A stretch of 34,075 nucleotides of DNA from an uncultured Fibrobacter sp. (GCA_946405515.1 CAMJHM010000019.1:1-34075); one strand, 5' to 3'; counted from the stretch's first letter, positions 23,258 through 32,181 are shown. Numbers and translations are program-made. The notes: generated from the sequence alone by a model not told the origin.

Positions 23258-24163
23258 CTATCTACAATGCCGCATTAAGGCGGCGATATAAGCTTTGGCG
23301 TAGCGCGATGGCGTTACGCCTTTTCGCATTACGTAACCGATGATCATCTTGTCGTGTACATCAAGTTGTTTTGCAATAATGTTCCGGCCATTGAGTTTGT
23401 GGCTGATAACGCCCGAACAGATGGTGTAGCCGTCCAAGCCGATGAGCAGGTTGAAAAGCGTGGCGCGGTCGCGAACCTTGATGTTGCGCGGGCAATCGAA
23501 ATCGATGGCGGTGAGGGGTTCTTCGGCAAAGTAGAACGAGTTGAAATCGCCCTGTTCGTAAGTCAGGTACGGATACGGTTTTAAGTCTTCCAGCGTGATT
23601 TTTTCTTTCTTCGCAAGCGGATTTTTAGACGACATAAACACATGCAAAGGGGTCGCAAAGAGCGGCTCAAAGACCAAATTGTTCTTTTGTATGAGTTTTT
23701 TGATGACTTTTTCGTTCTTGTCGCTCAAATAAAGCACGCCAATTTCGCTTTTTAGCTTGGCAATATCGTCAATAATTTCGTTTGTTTGGGTCTCCCGGAG
23801 CGTAAAATCGTAGCTCGGACCGCCGAATTTACGGATGACATCGACGAATGCGTTGACCGCAAAAGAGTAGTGCTGACAGCTCACGGAGAAGATGGTGTTG
23901 CCGCCCTTGCCACCCTTGTAGCGGTCTTCCAAAAGCGAGGCCTGTTCCAAGACTTGCCTGGCGTAAGAGAGGAATTCGTCACCCTCATTAGTAATCGTGA
24001 CGCCTTTATTGGAACGGTTGAAAATGGTGACGCCCATTTCTTCTTCGAGCTCGTGGATGGCCGCGGTGAGGCTCGGTTGCGAGATGAAAACGCGCTTAGA
24101 TGCTTCGGTGATATTGCGCGTGTCGGCAATGGCGATGGCGTATTTAAGTTGTTGTAGGGTCAT
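23258..24163 (-). CDS. LysR-family transcriptional regulator
   Basis: 302 residues starting MTLQQLKYAIAIADTRNITE. The N-terminal winged HTH (ASKRVFISQPSLTAAIHELE, then FNRSNKGVTIT) is followed by the two-lobed effector domain. It is divergent from metE with 191 bases between starts, and a LysR-type dyad lies in that gap, so metE control is likely. The sequence does not tell whether it is a true MetR (homocysteine sensor). The start at 24163 is chosen over 24244 because an upstream start would extend through the repeat and the operator. Confidence 0.9.
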   Translation of the reverse strand: MTLQQLKYAIAIADTRNITEASKRVFISQPSLTAAIHELEEEMGVTIFNRSNKGVTITNEGDEFLSYARQVLEQASLLEDRYKGGKGGNTIFSVSCQHYSFAVNAFVDVIRKFGGPSYDFTLRETQTNEIIDDIAKLKSEIGVLYLSDKNEKVIKKLIQKNNLVFEPLFATPLHVFMSSKNPLAKKEKITLEDLKPYPYLTYEQGDFNSFYFAEEPLTAIDFDCPRNIKVRDRATLFNLLIGLDGYTICSGVISHKLNGRNIIAKQLDVHDKMIIGYVMRKGVTPSRYAKAYIAALMRHCR

Positions 24164-24171
24164 GGTAAAGT

Positions 24172-24197
24172 GGCTAGTGGTTAGTGGTTGGTAAACA
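24172..24197. repeat. Copy of the TAGTGGTTAGTGGTT repeat
   Basis: CTAGTGGTTAGTGGTTGG followed by TAAACAG. GTGGTTGGTAAACAG is the exact reverse complement of bases in the tandem array at 13271-13333. It lies just upstream of the LysR start codon. Confidence 0.75.
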
Positions 24198-24236
24198 GGA
24201 GTGTCGTTATACAAGTTCTTTATCGCTGGCTGTAAT

Positions 24237-24263
24237 TTCATCATAGTTTAAAGCTATGGTGAA
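24237..24263. promoter_or_regulatory. LysR-type operator between the regulator gene and metE
   Basis: A 27-base interrupted dyad: TTCA-T-CATAG, seven-base centre, CTATG-G-TGAA. It contains the T-N11-A core (ATAG-N7-CTAT) common to LysR recognition sites. Its centre (24250) is about 66 bases before the predicted metE transcription start, the usual position of a LysR activation site. Confidence 0.7.
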
Positions 24264-24280
24264 TGCATAAAAAATAGTAT

Positions 24281-24309
24281 TTTACCGATGATGGAAATGG
24301 ATATATATT
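24281..24309 (+). promoter_or_regulatory. metE: metE promoter
   Basis: TTTACC (24281-24286), 17-base spacer, TATATT (24304-24309). The -35 is weak, as expected for an activated promoter. The transcript would begin near 24316, about 39 bases before the ATG, with AAGGTAGG as ribosome site. Confidence 0.55.
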
Positions 24310-24354
24310 TGGCGGCGTACAAGAAAAACATGTAAAAAAGGTAGGTAATACACT

Positions 24355-26622
24355 ATGAGCAATAAAAAAACATTTGTAATTGGTTTTCCGCGTATTGGTA
24401 AGGCTCGTGAACTCAAGTTTGCAAGTGAAAAGTTCTTTAAGGGCGAAATCTCCGAAGCGGAACTCCAGAAGGTCGCTGCCGAAATCCGTCTGTACGGTTG
24501 GCAGAAGCAGAAGGCTGCTGGCATCGACTTCATTCCTTCGAACGACTTCTCGTTCTACGATAATGTTCTCGATACCGCATTCCTGTTCAACGTGGTGCCG
24601 GAACGTTACAAGAGCCTGAATTTGAGCACACTCGAAAAGTATTTCGCCGCCGCTCACGGCTACCAGGGCGAAAAGGGCGACGTGAAGGCCCTCCCGATGA
24701 AGAAGTGGTTCAACACCAACTACCATTACATTGTCCCGGAAATTGACGATGCCACCGAACTCAAACTCGTCGGCAAGAAGCCTGTTGAAGAATTCAACGA
24801 AGCCAAATCGGCCGGAATAGAATCTATTCCGACGGTAATCGGCGCATACACGTTCCTCCGTCTCGCACGTTACAATGGCCAAAAGAAGGCTCAGGACTTT
24901 GTTGCCGCTGCAATCGACGCTTATGCAAAGCTCGCCGACCAACTCGCCGTTGCGGGTGCCAAGTGGATTAGCTTTGCCGAACCCGCTTTGGTGTTCGACG
25001 TGACCGCCGAAGAAAAGCAACTCTTCAAGTCCATCTATGTGGAACTTGTCAAGAAGGTGCGTGCCGCGGGCCTCAAGATTGCCTTGCAGACTTACTTTGG
25101 CGATATCCGCGATGTGTACCAGGATGTGGCCGCTCTCGGTTTCGATGCCATCGGCCTTGATTTTGTCGAAGGTCTCAAGTCGCTGGAACTGGTCAAGTCT
25201 GGTTTCCCGAAGAACACGCTCTTGCTCGCCGGTGTCGTGAACGGCAAGAACATCTGGCGTGCCGATTATGCGCAGAAGAATGCGCTGCTCGCCGAAATCG
25301 TGAGTGCAGTCGGTGCCGAGAACGTGGTCGTCGGAACTTCTTGCTCGCTGTTGCATGTGCCGTACACGGTCGCTGCCGAACAGAAACTCCCCGCCGAAAC
25401 GCTCCGTCATTTTGCCTTCGCCGAAGAAAAGCTCGTTGAGTTGGCCGAAATCGCCAGTGGCGACGCTGCCGCTCTCGAAAAGAACAAGGTCTTGTTTGCA
25501 ACTCCGCGTGTGCAAGCAAACGCCAAGGTGCAGGCTGAACTGGCTGCACTCACGGCTGCTGACTTTGAACGCAAACCGAGCCGCCTCGAACGCCGCGCTG
25601 TGCAGAAAGAAGAATTCAAGCTGCCCGCATTCCCCACGACCACAATCGGATCTTTCCCGCAGACTGCCGAAGTTCGCGCAAACCGCGCCGCTTTCCGCAA
25701 GGGCGAAATCTCCAAGGAACAGTACGTAGAATTCAACCGCAAGAAGATTGCCGAATGCATCAAGCTGCAAGAAGAAATTGGCCTCGATGTGATTGTGCAT
25801 GGCGAATTCGAACGCAATGACATGGTGGAATATTTCGGCACGAAGATTGACGGCTTTATTTTTACGCAGAACGCTTGGGTGCAGAGCTATGGTACCCGTT
25901 GCGTGAAGCCGCCTGTAGTTTGGGGCGACGTGAGCCGCAGCGCTCCGATTACCGTTGAATGGTCTGTATATGCTCAGAGCTGCACCAAGAAGCCGGTGAA
26001 GGGCATGCTTACGGGCCCGGTGACGATTCTCAACTGGTCTTTCCCGCGCGAAGACGTTTCGCTGAAGGTTCAGGCTCAGGAAATCGGCTTCGCTATCCGC
26101 GACGAAGCCCTTGACCTCGAAAAGAACGGCATTCGCATTATCCAGATTGACGAAGCAGCTCTTCGCGAAAAGCTGCCGCTCCGCAAGAGCGACTGGCACA
26201 AGGAATACCTCGACTGGGCTATTCCGGCATTCCGCCTGGTGCACGCCAAGGTCAAGCCAGAAACGCAGATTCACACGCACATGTGCTATAGCGAATTCAA
26301 CGACATCGTCCGCGACATCGACAACATGGACGCTGACGTGATTACCTTCGAAGCAAGCCGTTCCGACCTCAAATTGCTTGACGCCCTGAACGAAGCCAAG
26401 TTTGAAACGCAGGTTGGCCCGGGTGTGTACGACATCCACTCTCCGCGCGTGCCCTCGGAACAAGAAATCGTCGATGCGCTCCACAAGATTATCGCGAAGG
26501 TTCCGCAGCAGAACGTGTGGGTGAACCCCGATTGCGGCCTCAAGACCCGTGGCGAAACCGAAACGACGGCAAGCCTCAAGAACCTCGTGGCCGCCGCGAA
26601 GAAGCTCCGCAGCGAAAACTAA
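24355..26622 (+). CDS. metE: Cobalamin-independent methionine synthase
   Basis: 755 residues, full length. It transfers a methyl group from methyltetrahydrofolate (triglutamate) to homocysteine. Two barrels are present: the N-terminal half ([24 protein letters not shown]) and the catalytic C-terminal half ([46 protein letters not shown]). Zinc ligands are in place: His642 and Cys644 (HMCYSEF) and Cys727 (NPDCGLKTR), each one position from the E. coli residues. It is divergent from a LysR gene and ends at a strong terminator. A cobalamin-free enzyme suits a cell with limited B12. Confidence 0.98.
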   Translation: MSNKKTFVIGFPRIGKARELKFASEKFFKGEISEAELQKVAAEIRLYGWQKQKAAGIDFIPSNDFSFYDNVLDTAFLFNVVPERYKSLNLSTLEKYFAAAHGYQGEKGDVKALPMKKWFNTNYHYIVPEIDDATELKLVGKKPVEEFNEAKSAGIESIPTVIGAYTFLRLARYNGQKKAQDFVAAAIDAYAKLADQLAVAGAKWISFAEPALVFDVTAEEKQLFKSIYVELVKKVRAAGLKIALQTYFGDIRDVYQDVAALGFDAIGLDFVEGLKSLELVKSGFPKNTLLLAGVVNGKNIWRADYAQKNALLAEIVSAVGAENVVVGTSCSLLHVPYTVAAEQKLPAETLRHFAFAEEKLVELAEIASGDAAALEKNKVLFATPRVQANAKVQAELAALTAADFERKPSRLERRAVQKEEFKLPAFPTTTIGSFPQTAEVRANRAAFRKGEISKEQYVEFNRKKIAECIKLQEEIGLDVIVHGEFERNDMVEYFGTKIDGFIFTQNAWVQSYGTRCVKPPVVWGDVSRSAPITVEWSVYAQSCTKKPVKGMLTGPVTILNWSFPREDVSLKVQAQEIGFAIRDEALDLEKNGIRIIQIDEAALREKLPLRKSDWHKEYLDWAIPAFRLVHAKVKPETQIHTHMCYSEFNDIVRDIDNMDADVITFEASRSDLKLLDALNEAKFETQVGPGVYDIHSPRVPSEQEIVDALHKIIAKVPQQNVWVNPDCGLKTRGETETTASLKNLVAAAKKLRSEN

Positions 26623-26656
26623 AACATCCTTTTAATTAATACACCTCATTACTGCA

Positions 26657-26691
26657 AATTCCCGTAGGTGAATGCCTATGGGAATTTTTTT
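26657..26691 (+). terminator. Intrinsic terminator of metE
   Basis: AATTCCCGTAGG (26657-26668) and CCTATGGGAATT (26675-26686) pair over 12 bases with one G-U, followed by a T-run. Confidence 0.88.
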
Positions 26692-26762
26692 GTTCAATCG
26701 TTATAACAAAAAAATATAGTTGGATAGAAAAAAATAGTATAACCAAATACCCTCAAAATCGG

Positions 26763-26791
26763 TTGACGGAGAGATAGTTTATTTTTATATT
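26763..26791 (+). promoter_or_regulatory. Promoter of the mccB-mccA leader
   Basis: TTGACG (26763-26768), exactly 17 bases, TATATT (26786-26791). Transcription should start near 26798, giving a leader of about 200 bases that includes the poly-Cys peptide and the terminator. Confidence 0.75.
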
Positions 26792-26820
26792 AATCCCTAC
26801 AAAATTAATAGGAAATAAAT

Positions 26821-26877
26821 ATGACTGTGTATTTCGCTAACATGTGTTGTTGTTGTCGATGTCGGGCGGGCGACTAG
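26821..26877 (+). CDS. Poly-cysteine leader peptide, 18 residues
   Basis: The peptide reads MTVYFANMCCCCRCRAGD, then TAG. Four consecutive TGT codons and a fifth after one Arg make five Cys in 18 residues. An AGGA site lies seven bases before the ATG, and a consensus promoter lies 29 bases before that. A strong terminator hairpin follows 36 bases after the stop, and the cysteine-forming mccB gene follows the terminator. The layout is that of an amino-acid attenuator: ribosomes should stall here when Cys-tRNA is scarce. Confidence 0.8.
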   Translation: MTVYFANMCCCCRCRAGD

Positions 26878-26913
26878 TTTTTAGGCTATTGGTTTAACTA
26901 AGCTCTAAGCAAG

Positions 26914-26945
26914 TTCCCGCTCAATCATTTGAGCGGGAATTTTTT
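26914..26945 (+). terminator. Attenuator terminator ahead of mccB
   Basis: TTCCCGCTCAA (26914-26924) and TTGAGCGGGAA (26929-26939) form a perfect 11-bp stem with loop TCAT, followed by six T. A competing pairing exists: GGGCGGG (26864-26870), just after the last Cys codon, can pair with CCCGCTC (26916-26922) over seven bases with one G-U. That would prevent the terminator. A ribosome at the leader stop codon would cover GGGCGGG; one stalled at the first Cys codons would leave it free. Confidence 0.85.
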
Positions 26946-27000
26946 ATTCAAACTTTCATCAATGCGCGGCGCGGCAACACAAGGCGCCAAAGGATTTAAA

Positions 27001-28158
27001 ATGTCAACTTCCAAGTATATCGAAACGAAACTCATTCACGGCGGCATCGATGGCGACAAGGTCACGGGAGCCGTCAACGTGCCCATCTACCAGACTTCTA
27101 CCTACAGGCAGGCGGGCCTCGGCGAAAATACTGGCTGGGAATACTCCCGCACAGGGAACCCCACGCGTGCAGCGCTCGAAGCGTTGATTGCAGACCTCGA
27201 AGGCGGTGTGGCAGGCTTTGCCTTTGCAAGTGGCATGGCGGCCACCTCCACTGTGCTTGCGCTTTTTAACAAGGGCGACAAGATAATTATCTCGAGCAAT
27301 GTGTACGGCGGCACCTTCCGTGTTTTGGATAAAGTATTCAAGAACCTCGGCATCACCTATTCCATCGAAGACACCACCAACTTGGCGACGCTCGATACCA
27401 AAGTGACACCCGATGTGAAGGCTTTCTTTGTAGAAAGCCCGGCGAACCCGCTCCTGACTGTGACGGACTTGGCTGGCGTTGCGGCGATTGCGAAGAAGCA
27501 TGGCATTTTGACGATTGTCGATAACACCTTCATGACCCCTTATTTGCAGCGCCCGCTGGAACTCGGTGCCGATATCGTGGTGCATAGCGCGACAAAGTAT
27601 CTGGGCGGCCATAGTGACTTGGTGGCAGGCCTCGCCGTGACGAACAACAAGGAAATCGCTGAACGCCTTGCCTTCACACAGAATGCCGTGGGCGCGGTGC
27701 TCGGCCCCTTCGATTCCTTCCTCTTGATTCGCGGTATCAAGACGCTTGGCGTGCGCCTCGATCGCCATACCGAAAATGCGGAACGCATTGCCCGCTACCT
27801 GGAACAGCATGAAGCCGTGAAGCGTGTTTATTATCCGGGACTCCCGACCGCTCAGGGTTACGAAATCAACAAGAAGCAGGCCAAGAACGGTGGCGCCATG
27901 ATTTCGTTTGAACTCTACGAAAAGTATGACATCAAGAAATTCTTCAAGGGTTTGCAGCTGATTTCGCTCGCCGAAAGTTTGGGCGGCGTCGAAAGCCTCG
28001 TGTGCCATCCGGCCACCATGACCCATGCCTCTATTCCGAAGGAAATCCGCGAGAAGGTGGGCATTACCGACGGGCTGATTCGCTTGTCCGTGGGCATCGA
28101 GAAGGTGGATGATATCATCCTGGATTTGAACGCCGGCATTAACGTAGCGAAAGCATAA
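27001..28158 (+). CDS. mccB: Cystathionine gamma-lyase / gamma-synthase family enzyme, MccB-like
   Basis: 385 residues, a PLP enzyme of the Cys/Met metabolism family. Visible are the YSRTGNPTR loop, [43 protein letters not shown] with the PLP Lys199, GGHSD, and SLGGVESLVCHPATMTHA near the end. Sequence alone cannot fully separate gamma-synthase (MetB) from gamma-lyase (MccB). The partner mccA-like gene and the poly-Cys leader favour the lyase, which splits cystathionine to cysteine. The start at 27001 has AAAGGA upstream; an in-frame start at 26929 lies inside the terminator. Confidence 0.85.
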   Translation: MSTSKYIETKLIHGGIDGDKVTGAVNVPIYQTSTYRQAGLGENTGWEYSRTGNPTRAALEALIADLEGGVAGFAFASGMAATSTVLALFNKGDKIIISSNVYGGTFRVLDKVFKNLGITYSIEDTTNLATLDTKVTPDVKAFFVESPANPLLTVTDLAGVAAIAKKHGILTIVDNTFMTPYLQRPLELGADIVVHSATKYLGGHSDLVAGLAVTNNKEIAERLAFTQNAVGAVLGPFDSFLLIRGIKTLGVRLDRHTENAERIARYLEQHEAVKRVYYPGLPTAQGYEINKKQAKNGGAMISFELYEKYDIKKFFKGLQLISLAESLGGVESLVCHPATMTHASIPKEIREKVGITDGLIRLSVGIEKVDDIILDLNAGINVAKA

Positions 28159-28171
28159 AAAGAGGTTTTTT

Positions 28172-29083
28172 ATGAAATATTATGAATCAATGCAGTCCCT
28201 CATTGGGAAGACTCCGCTTGTAAAACTCTCGCACGTGGGCGTGCCCGAAGGCGTGAACCTGTTTGCAAAACTGGAACTCTGGAACCCTTCGGGCAGCGTG
28301 AAGGACCGTACCGGCCTTTACATGGTGAATGACGCTCTCGCAAAAGGAACGCTCAAGCCGGGCGGAACCATCATCGAGGCGACCGCGGGCAACACCGGCC
28401 TCGGAATCGCATTCGCAGCGCTCAACCGCGGCATCCGCGTGATATTCGTGGTACCCACCAAGTTCTCGCAAGAAAAGCAGACGCTCCTGCGCGCACTCGG
28501 AGCGGAACTCATCAACACCCCGCGCGAAGAGGGAATGCTCGGTGCCGAAAAGAAGGCTGAAGAACTCCTGAAGCAAATTCCGGATTCCATTTCGCTCAGG
28601 CAATTCCACAACATGGCCAACCCGCTTGCCCATTACGAAACCACCGGCCCCGAAATCTACGAAGACCTGGACGGACACGTAGATTACGTGGTGGCGGGCG
28701 CAGGCAGTGGCGGCACCTTCAGTGGCATTTTGAAGGCCCTCAAGGAGCGCAACCCGAAAATCCAAGGCGTGCTTGCGGACCCCATCGGATCCACCATGGG
28801 TGGCGGTGAACACGGCGACTACAACATCGAAGGAATCGGCAATGATTTTATCGCCGACACCATGGACATGTCGCTCGTGGACCAGGTCATCAAAATCAAC
28901 GATGACGATGCCTTTGGCGGCGCTCGCGAACTTGCCAAGAAGGAGGGAATCTTTGCGGGATCCTCGTCGGGCGCGGCGTTCACCGCTGCCAAGAAACTTA
29001 TCGCTTCGGGTGCTCGCGGAAACATCGTGTTCGTGGCCCCCGACCGCGGCGACCGTTACTTCAGCAAGGGCTTGTACCTCTAA
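28172..29083 (+). CDS. mccA: Cystathionine beta-synthase / cysteine synthase family enzyme, MccA-like
   Basis: 303 residues, a fold type II PLP enzyme. The PLP Lys44 lies in NPSGSVKDRTG; ATAGNTGLG, the PLP phosphate loop GAGSGGTFSG and GSSSGAA follow. The opening IGKTPLVKLSHVGVPEGVNLFAKLE and the ending GDRYFSKGLYL resemble B. subtilis MccA (YrhA), which makes cystathionine from homocysteine and O-acetylserine. Cysteine synthase (CysK) is the alternative. It begins 13 bases after mccB with GAGG as ribosome site. Together the two genes give homocysteine to cysteine. Confidence 0.85.
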   Translation: MKYYESMQSLIGKTPLVKLSHVGVPEGVNLFAKLELWNPSGSVKDRTGLYMVNDALAKGTLKPGGTIIEATAGNTGLGIAFAALNRGIRVIFVVPTKFSQEKQTLLRALGAELINTPREEGMLGAEKKAEELLKQIPDSISLRQFHNMANPLAHYETTGPEIYEDLDGHVDYVVAGAGSGGTFSGILKALKERNPKIQGVLADPIGSTMGGGEHGDYNIEGIGNDFIADTMDMSLVDQVIKINDDDAFGGARELAKKEGIFAGSSSGAAFTAAKKLIASGARGNIVFVAPDRGDRYFSKGLYL

Positions 29084-29118
29084 AGTTAATTTATCTATAT
29101 TCCTTCATGCTATTTCTG

Positions 29119-29147
29119 AAACTTCACCGCTTTGGTGGAGTTTTTTT
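29119..29147 (+). terminator. Intrinsic terminator of the mccB-mccA operon
   Basis: AAACTTCACC (29119-29128) pairs with GGTGGAGTTT (29134-29143) with one G-U, followed by T-rich sequence. Confidence 0.8.
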
Positions 29148-29184
29148 GTGATAGGGGGTGTAAACTTAGGGTTGGCTTATTCGC

Positions 29185-30411
29185 TTACTTTCTAGGTTTT
29201 CCCATAGGCGCTTTACCGTCAAAACCGATGCCTAAATAAAAACGGCTCATTAGCCCTACTCCATCTTGATTAGTTTCAAGGTTGCTGTAGGCGGGAGCTA
29301 CTTCAATTTGCCATTGAACCTTGGGTATAATATCTAGCAAGTCCCCAACAGGAAATCTCTTAAAGAACTGGGCCCCAGCAACAATCGTTCCAAAAGATAT
29401 TTTAAATTCTTCTTTGTCACTTGTTGTTGTTTTTTCGACATAAGACAGACCTCCAAAAATATCAAGTCCGTACACATCTCCATCAATTAATGGATATCCT
29501 CCCATAAGTCCGAATCCTCCAAAGCTGAAATTATCGCCAAAGAGTGCGTTTATGTGTATTAAAATCAAAATCGAATAAATTTGGAGCCTTGCTTGAGCCA
29601 ATAACGAAAACCATTCGTCAACATCGTCCATTGCTGAATTGACAAAACTCTTTCCAATCATGTATGTCATACCAAAATGAAAATTCAAACGGTTTCGGTT
29701 GCTTTGCAACATTTTTTCGACAGATGTTTCATTAATCAAGGTATTCAAAAGTGCATTGTGTGTGCTTTCGGGAAAGGATTTTAAAAATACATCGCGCATC
29801 AGAATCAACCACGAATACCCAAAATCGTAGTCGCTATCGTGTTCAAACGGATTATCTTGTCGAAACCATAAATACAGCCATGAAGGGAGTGTGTTTGCTG
29901 CTAAATTAGATGCAATGCCAACGGGGGTTGGATTCTTGAATTCGGCGGTAATAGCAGAGTAACTTATTTCAGCGAGTTCTGAAAGTAATTGGATTAGTTT
30001 ATCAGAATTACTCTTGGCTTTCATCTCCTTATTTTTTTCAAAGGCATATGGTGAATTATATTTGATCAAAACGTATTCAAATAGCAGATTCAATACGGCA
30101 ACATCTTCGTCGGCTAAGTCCATTGAACTGAAATGAATACTCTTTACAAGGTGACCGTTGTATGTAAGAAAAGTTGATGCCATATTTTGTAATTGTTTTA
30201 GGCGGTTTCCCTGGCAGTCTCCAGAGTCGACTTGCAATTCTTCGCGCTTGATATCGTCGAGAAGTGAATGCGCGGCAATCTCGTTGTACGGATAAATATC
30301 AACAAAACCACTCAGAAGTCGCTCGTCCATTTCGCAAACATTCATCGCTTGCGAAGAACAAATTCCAAGAAGGATAAGGAATACCACTAAACAAATACAA
30401 TTCAATCTCAT
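29185..30411 (-). CDS. Exported protein of unknown function
   Basis: 408 residues. MRLNCICLVVFLILLGICSSQA is a Sec signal peptide. The first two thirds are helical and charged; the last third has alternating strands rich in Gly and aromatic residues (FGGFGLMGGYPLIDGDVYGLDIFGG..., then FYLGIGF) that suggest an outer-membrane or surface beta structure. Codons are AT-rich compared with the flanking sulfur genes, and the gene is transcribed against them. It may be a later insertion between mccA and metY. No family recognised. Confidence 0.6.
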   Translation of the reverse strand: MRLNCICLVVFLILLGICSSQAMNVCEMDERLLSGFVDIYPYNEIAAHSLLDDIKREELQVDSGDCQGNRLKQLQNMASTFLTYNGHLVKSIHFSSMDLADEDVAVLNLLFEYVLIKYNSPYAFEKNKEMKAKSNSDKLIQLLSELAEISYSAITAEFKNPTPVGIASNLAANTLPSWLYLWFRQDNPFEHDSDYDFGYSWLILMRDVFLKSFPESTHNALLNTLINETSVEKMLQSNRNRLNFHFGMTYMIGKSFVNSAMDDVDEWFSLLAQARLQIYSILILIHINALFGDNFSFGGFGLMGGYPLIDGDVYGLDIFGGLSYVEKTTTSDKEEFKISFGTIVAGAQFFKRFPVGDLLDIIPKVQWQIEVAPAYSNLETNQDGVGLMSRFYLGIGFDGKAPMGKPRK

Positions 30412-30547
30412 TTTGATATAAACCTTTTTATTGACAATAATAAATAAAATTACTCTGCATCATTTTTGTGTTGCGGATAATGCTGTTTCTATGGTGTTAT
30501 AATCAAATTCTATTACCTCCAATAGTTAAATAGTATGCGTTTATGGC

Positions 30548-30576
30548 TTGACAGGGGCAAAATCTTATTCTATCTT
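30548..30576 (+). promoter_or_regulatory. Promoter of the metY leader
   Basis: A perfect TTGACA (30548-30553), 17-base spacer, TATCTT (30571-30576). Transcription should begin near 30583, about 240 bases before the metY start codon. The 136 bases between 30412 and 30547 are AT-rich, and I see nothing else in them. Confidence 0.75.
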
Positions 30577-30582
30577 CTTTCC

Positions 30583-30822
30583 TACAAGATTGATAGGGAT
30601 AACAAAATGGTTTGTGAACCCTAAGCATTCGAAGGAGCGCCTATGATAAGTGACTGTCGAATGCCGAGAGGCATTCTGAGATCGAACTAGCCGCAAGCCT
30701 TTTGTCCTTAGGGCTTTGCTGGTTAGAAAAACAAGCCTAAGGATATCTCCAAAAACCAAATTTTGCGAGCGCGGGTCTCTTTAGACCCGGTTGCCCGCTA
30801 CAACCTAAAAGGAATTTTAACC
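30583..30822 (+). ncRNA. Structured metY leader, candidate cis-regulatory RNA of unknown class
   Basis: The 240-base leader contains strong helices that compete. GCATTCGA/TCGAATGC (30625-30632 with 30657-30664) shares bases with GAATGCC-GAGA-GGCATTC (30659-30676), a 7-bp stem with a GNRA loop. TCCTTAGG/CCTAAGGA plus CTT/AAG (30705-30743) competes with AACTAGC/GCTGGTT plus AAGCC/GGCTT (30685-30724). A last hairpin CGGGTCT-CTTT-AGACCCG (30772-30789) lies 19 bases before the AAGGA ribosome site, without a T-run, which suggests control of translation. A 15-codon ORF (30643-30690, MISDCRMPRGILRSN) with AGGAG upstream lies within it. I match it to no SAM, SAH, cobalamin or T-box consensus. Confidence 0.55.
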
Positions 30823-32106
30823 ATGACGACACAGAACAAGCTCCATTTTGAAACTCTTCAGCTCCACGTTGGCCAGGAACAGGCAGACCCCGCAACCGAT
30901 TCCCGTGCGGTTCCTATTTACCAGACCACCTCTTACGTTTTCCACAACTCCCAGGATGCTGCAGACCGCTTTGCCCTGAAGGCCGGTGGTAATGTTTACG
31001 GCCGTATCAACAACTCCACTCAGGGTGTTCTCGAAGAACGTATTGCTGCCCTCGAAGGTGGTGTTGCTGCTCTTGCGGTTGCTTCCGGTGCCGCCGCCAT
31101 TACTTACGCTGTTACGGCTCTTGCCCGCAGTGGTGACCACGTGGTTGTCCAGCGCACGGTTTACGGTGGTACTTTCAACCTGTTGCAGCATACGCTCCGT
31201 GACTTCGGTATCGAATCGACCTTCGTCGACACTCACGACCTCAAGAGCGTCGAAGCCGCTGTCAAGAGCAACACGAAGCTCATCTTTATCGAAACTCTCG
31301 GCAACCCGCATTCCGACATTCCGGATATCGACGCTATCGCCGAAATCGCTCACAAGAACAAGATTCCTCTGGTGATCGACAACACCTTCGGTACTCCGTA
31401 TCTGATTCGCCCGATTGAACACGGTGCCGATATCGTGGTGCATTCTGCCACCAAGTTCATTGGCGGTCACGGTACGACTCTCGGCGGCGTGATTGTGGAT
31501 AGCGGCAAGTTCGACTGGACCAAGAGCGGCAAGTTCCCGCAGTTCACCGAGAAGAACCCGAGCTACGGTTTCCCGTTTGTGGCCGCCGGCGCTGCTGCCT
31601 ACGCCATCTACGTGCGTACGATTCTCCTCCGTGACGAAGGTGCTGCCATTTCCCCGTTCAACGCATTCCTGCTGTTGCAGGGTGTCGAAACGCTTTCGCT
31701 CCGCCTCGATCGCCATGTTGAAAACACCAAGAAGGTTCTGGAATTCCTTTCCAAGCACCCGAAGGTTACCCGCGTGAGCCACCCGAGCTTCGAAAACCAT
31801 CCGGACCACAAGCTTTACCAGAAGTACTTCCCGAATGGTGGCGGTTCCATCTTCACGTTTGACATCAAGGGCGGCCAGGAAGAAGCCTTCAAGTTCATCG
31901 ATAGCCTGAAGATTTTCAGCCTGCTTGCAAACGTTGCCGACGTGAAGAGCCTCGTGATTCACCCGTACACCACCACGCACGCCGAACTTTCTCCGGAAGA
32001 ATTGGCTGCAGCCGAAATTACTCCGGCAACGATCCGCGTGTCTATCGGTACGGAACATTACGAAGACATTATCGCTGACCTCGAAAACGGCTTCGCGGCA
32101 ATCTAA
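30823..32106 (+). CDS. metY: O-acetylhomoserine sulfhydrylase (aminocarboxypropyltransferase)
   Basis: 427 residues, longer than gamma-synthase-type relatives because of the insertion around [21 protein letters not shown] that marks MetY. It makes homocysteine from O-acetylhomoserine and sulfide (or methionine from methanethiol). The PLP Lys211 lies in [14 protein letters not shown]; other motifs are [36 protein letters not shown] and [18 protein letters not shown]. The start at 30823 has AAGGA nine bases upstream; an in-frame codon at 30763 lies within leader structure. Its product feeds both metE and mccA. Confidence 0.95.
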   Translation: MTTQNKLHFETLQLHVGQEQADPATDSRAVPIYQTTSYVFHNSQDAADRFALKAGGNVYGRINNSTQGVLEERIAALEGGVAALAVASGAAAITYAVTALARSGDHVVVQRTVYGGTFNLLQHTLRDFGIESTFVDTHDLKSVEAAVKSNTKLIFIETLGNPHSDIPDIDAIAEIAHKNKIPLVIDNTFGTPYLIRPIEHGADIVVHSATKFIGGHGTTLGGVIVDSGKFDWTKSGKFPQFTEKNPSYGFPFVAAGAAAYAIYVRTILLRDEGAAISPFNAFLLLQGVETLSLRLDRHVENTKKVLEFLSKHPKVTRVSHPSFENHPDHKLYQKYFPNGGGSIFTFDIKGGQEEAFKFIDSLKIFSLLANVADVKSLVIHPYTTTHAELSPEELAAAEITPATIRVSIGTEHYEDIIADLENGFAAI

Positions 32107-32121
32107 GAAATTACGTTAAGT

Positions 32122-32181
32122 ATCCAGTTCCGACGGCGTTTTCACCATTAGGAAACGAACGTCGGACTGGATTCTTTTTTT
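32122..32181 (+). terminator. Intrinsic terminator of metY
   Basis: ATCCAGTTCCGACG (32122-32135) pairs with CGTCGGACTGGAT (32160-32172) over 13 bases with one bulged T, followed by T-rich sequence to 32181. The loop contains a further short GTTT/AAAC pairing. Confidence 0.85.

Noticed and set aside
24241..26484. Long open frame of 747 codons antisense to metE
   Set aside because: It mirrors the codon structure of metE, which is unmistakable by its zinc ligands and length; the antisense product resembles no protein.
30625..30690. SAH riboswitch upstream of metY
   Set aside because: CGAAGGAGCGC resembles the start of the SAH consensus, but the partner GGCGCTC needed for the pseudoknot is absent downstream.
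30565..30759. 64-codon minus-strand frame in the metY leader
   Set aside because: It lies wholly within the structured leader, lacks a ribosome site and looks like no protein.
30583..30822. SAM-I, cobalamin or T-box element
   Set aside because: None of the conserved core strings of those classes is present.
30817..32058. 413-codon antisense frame in metY
   Set aside because: Shadow of a clearly identified gene with an intact PLP-binding site.
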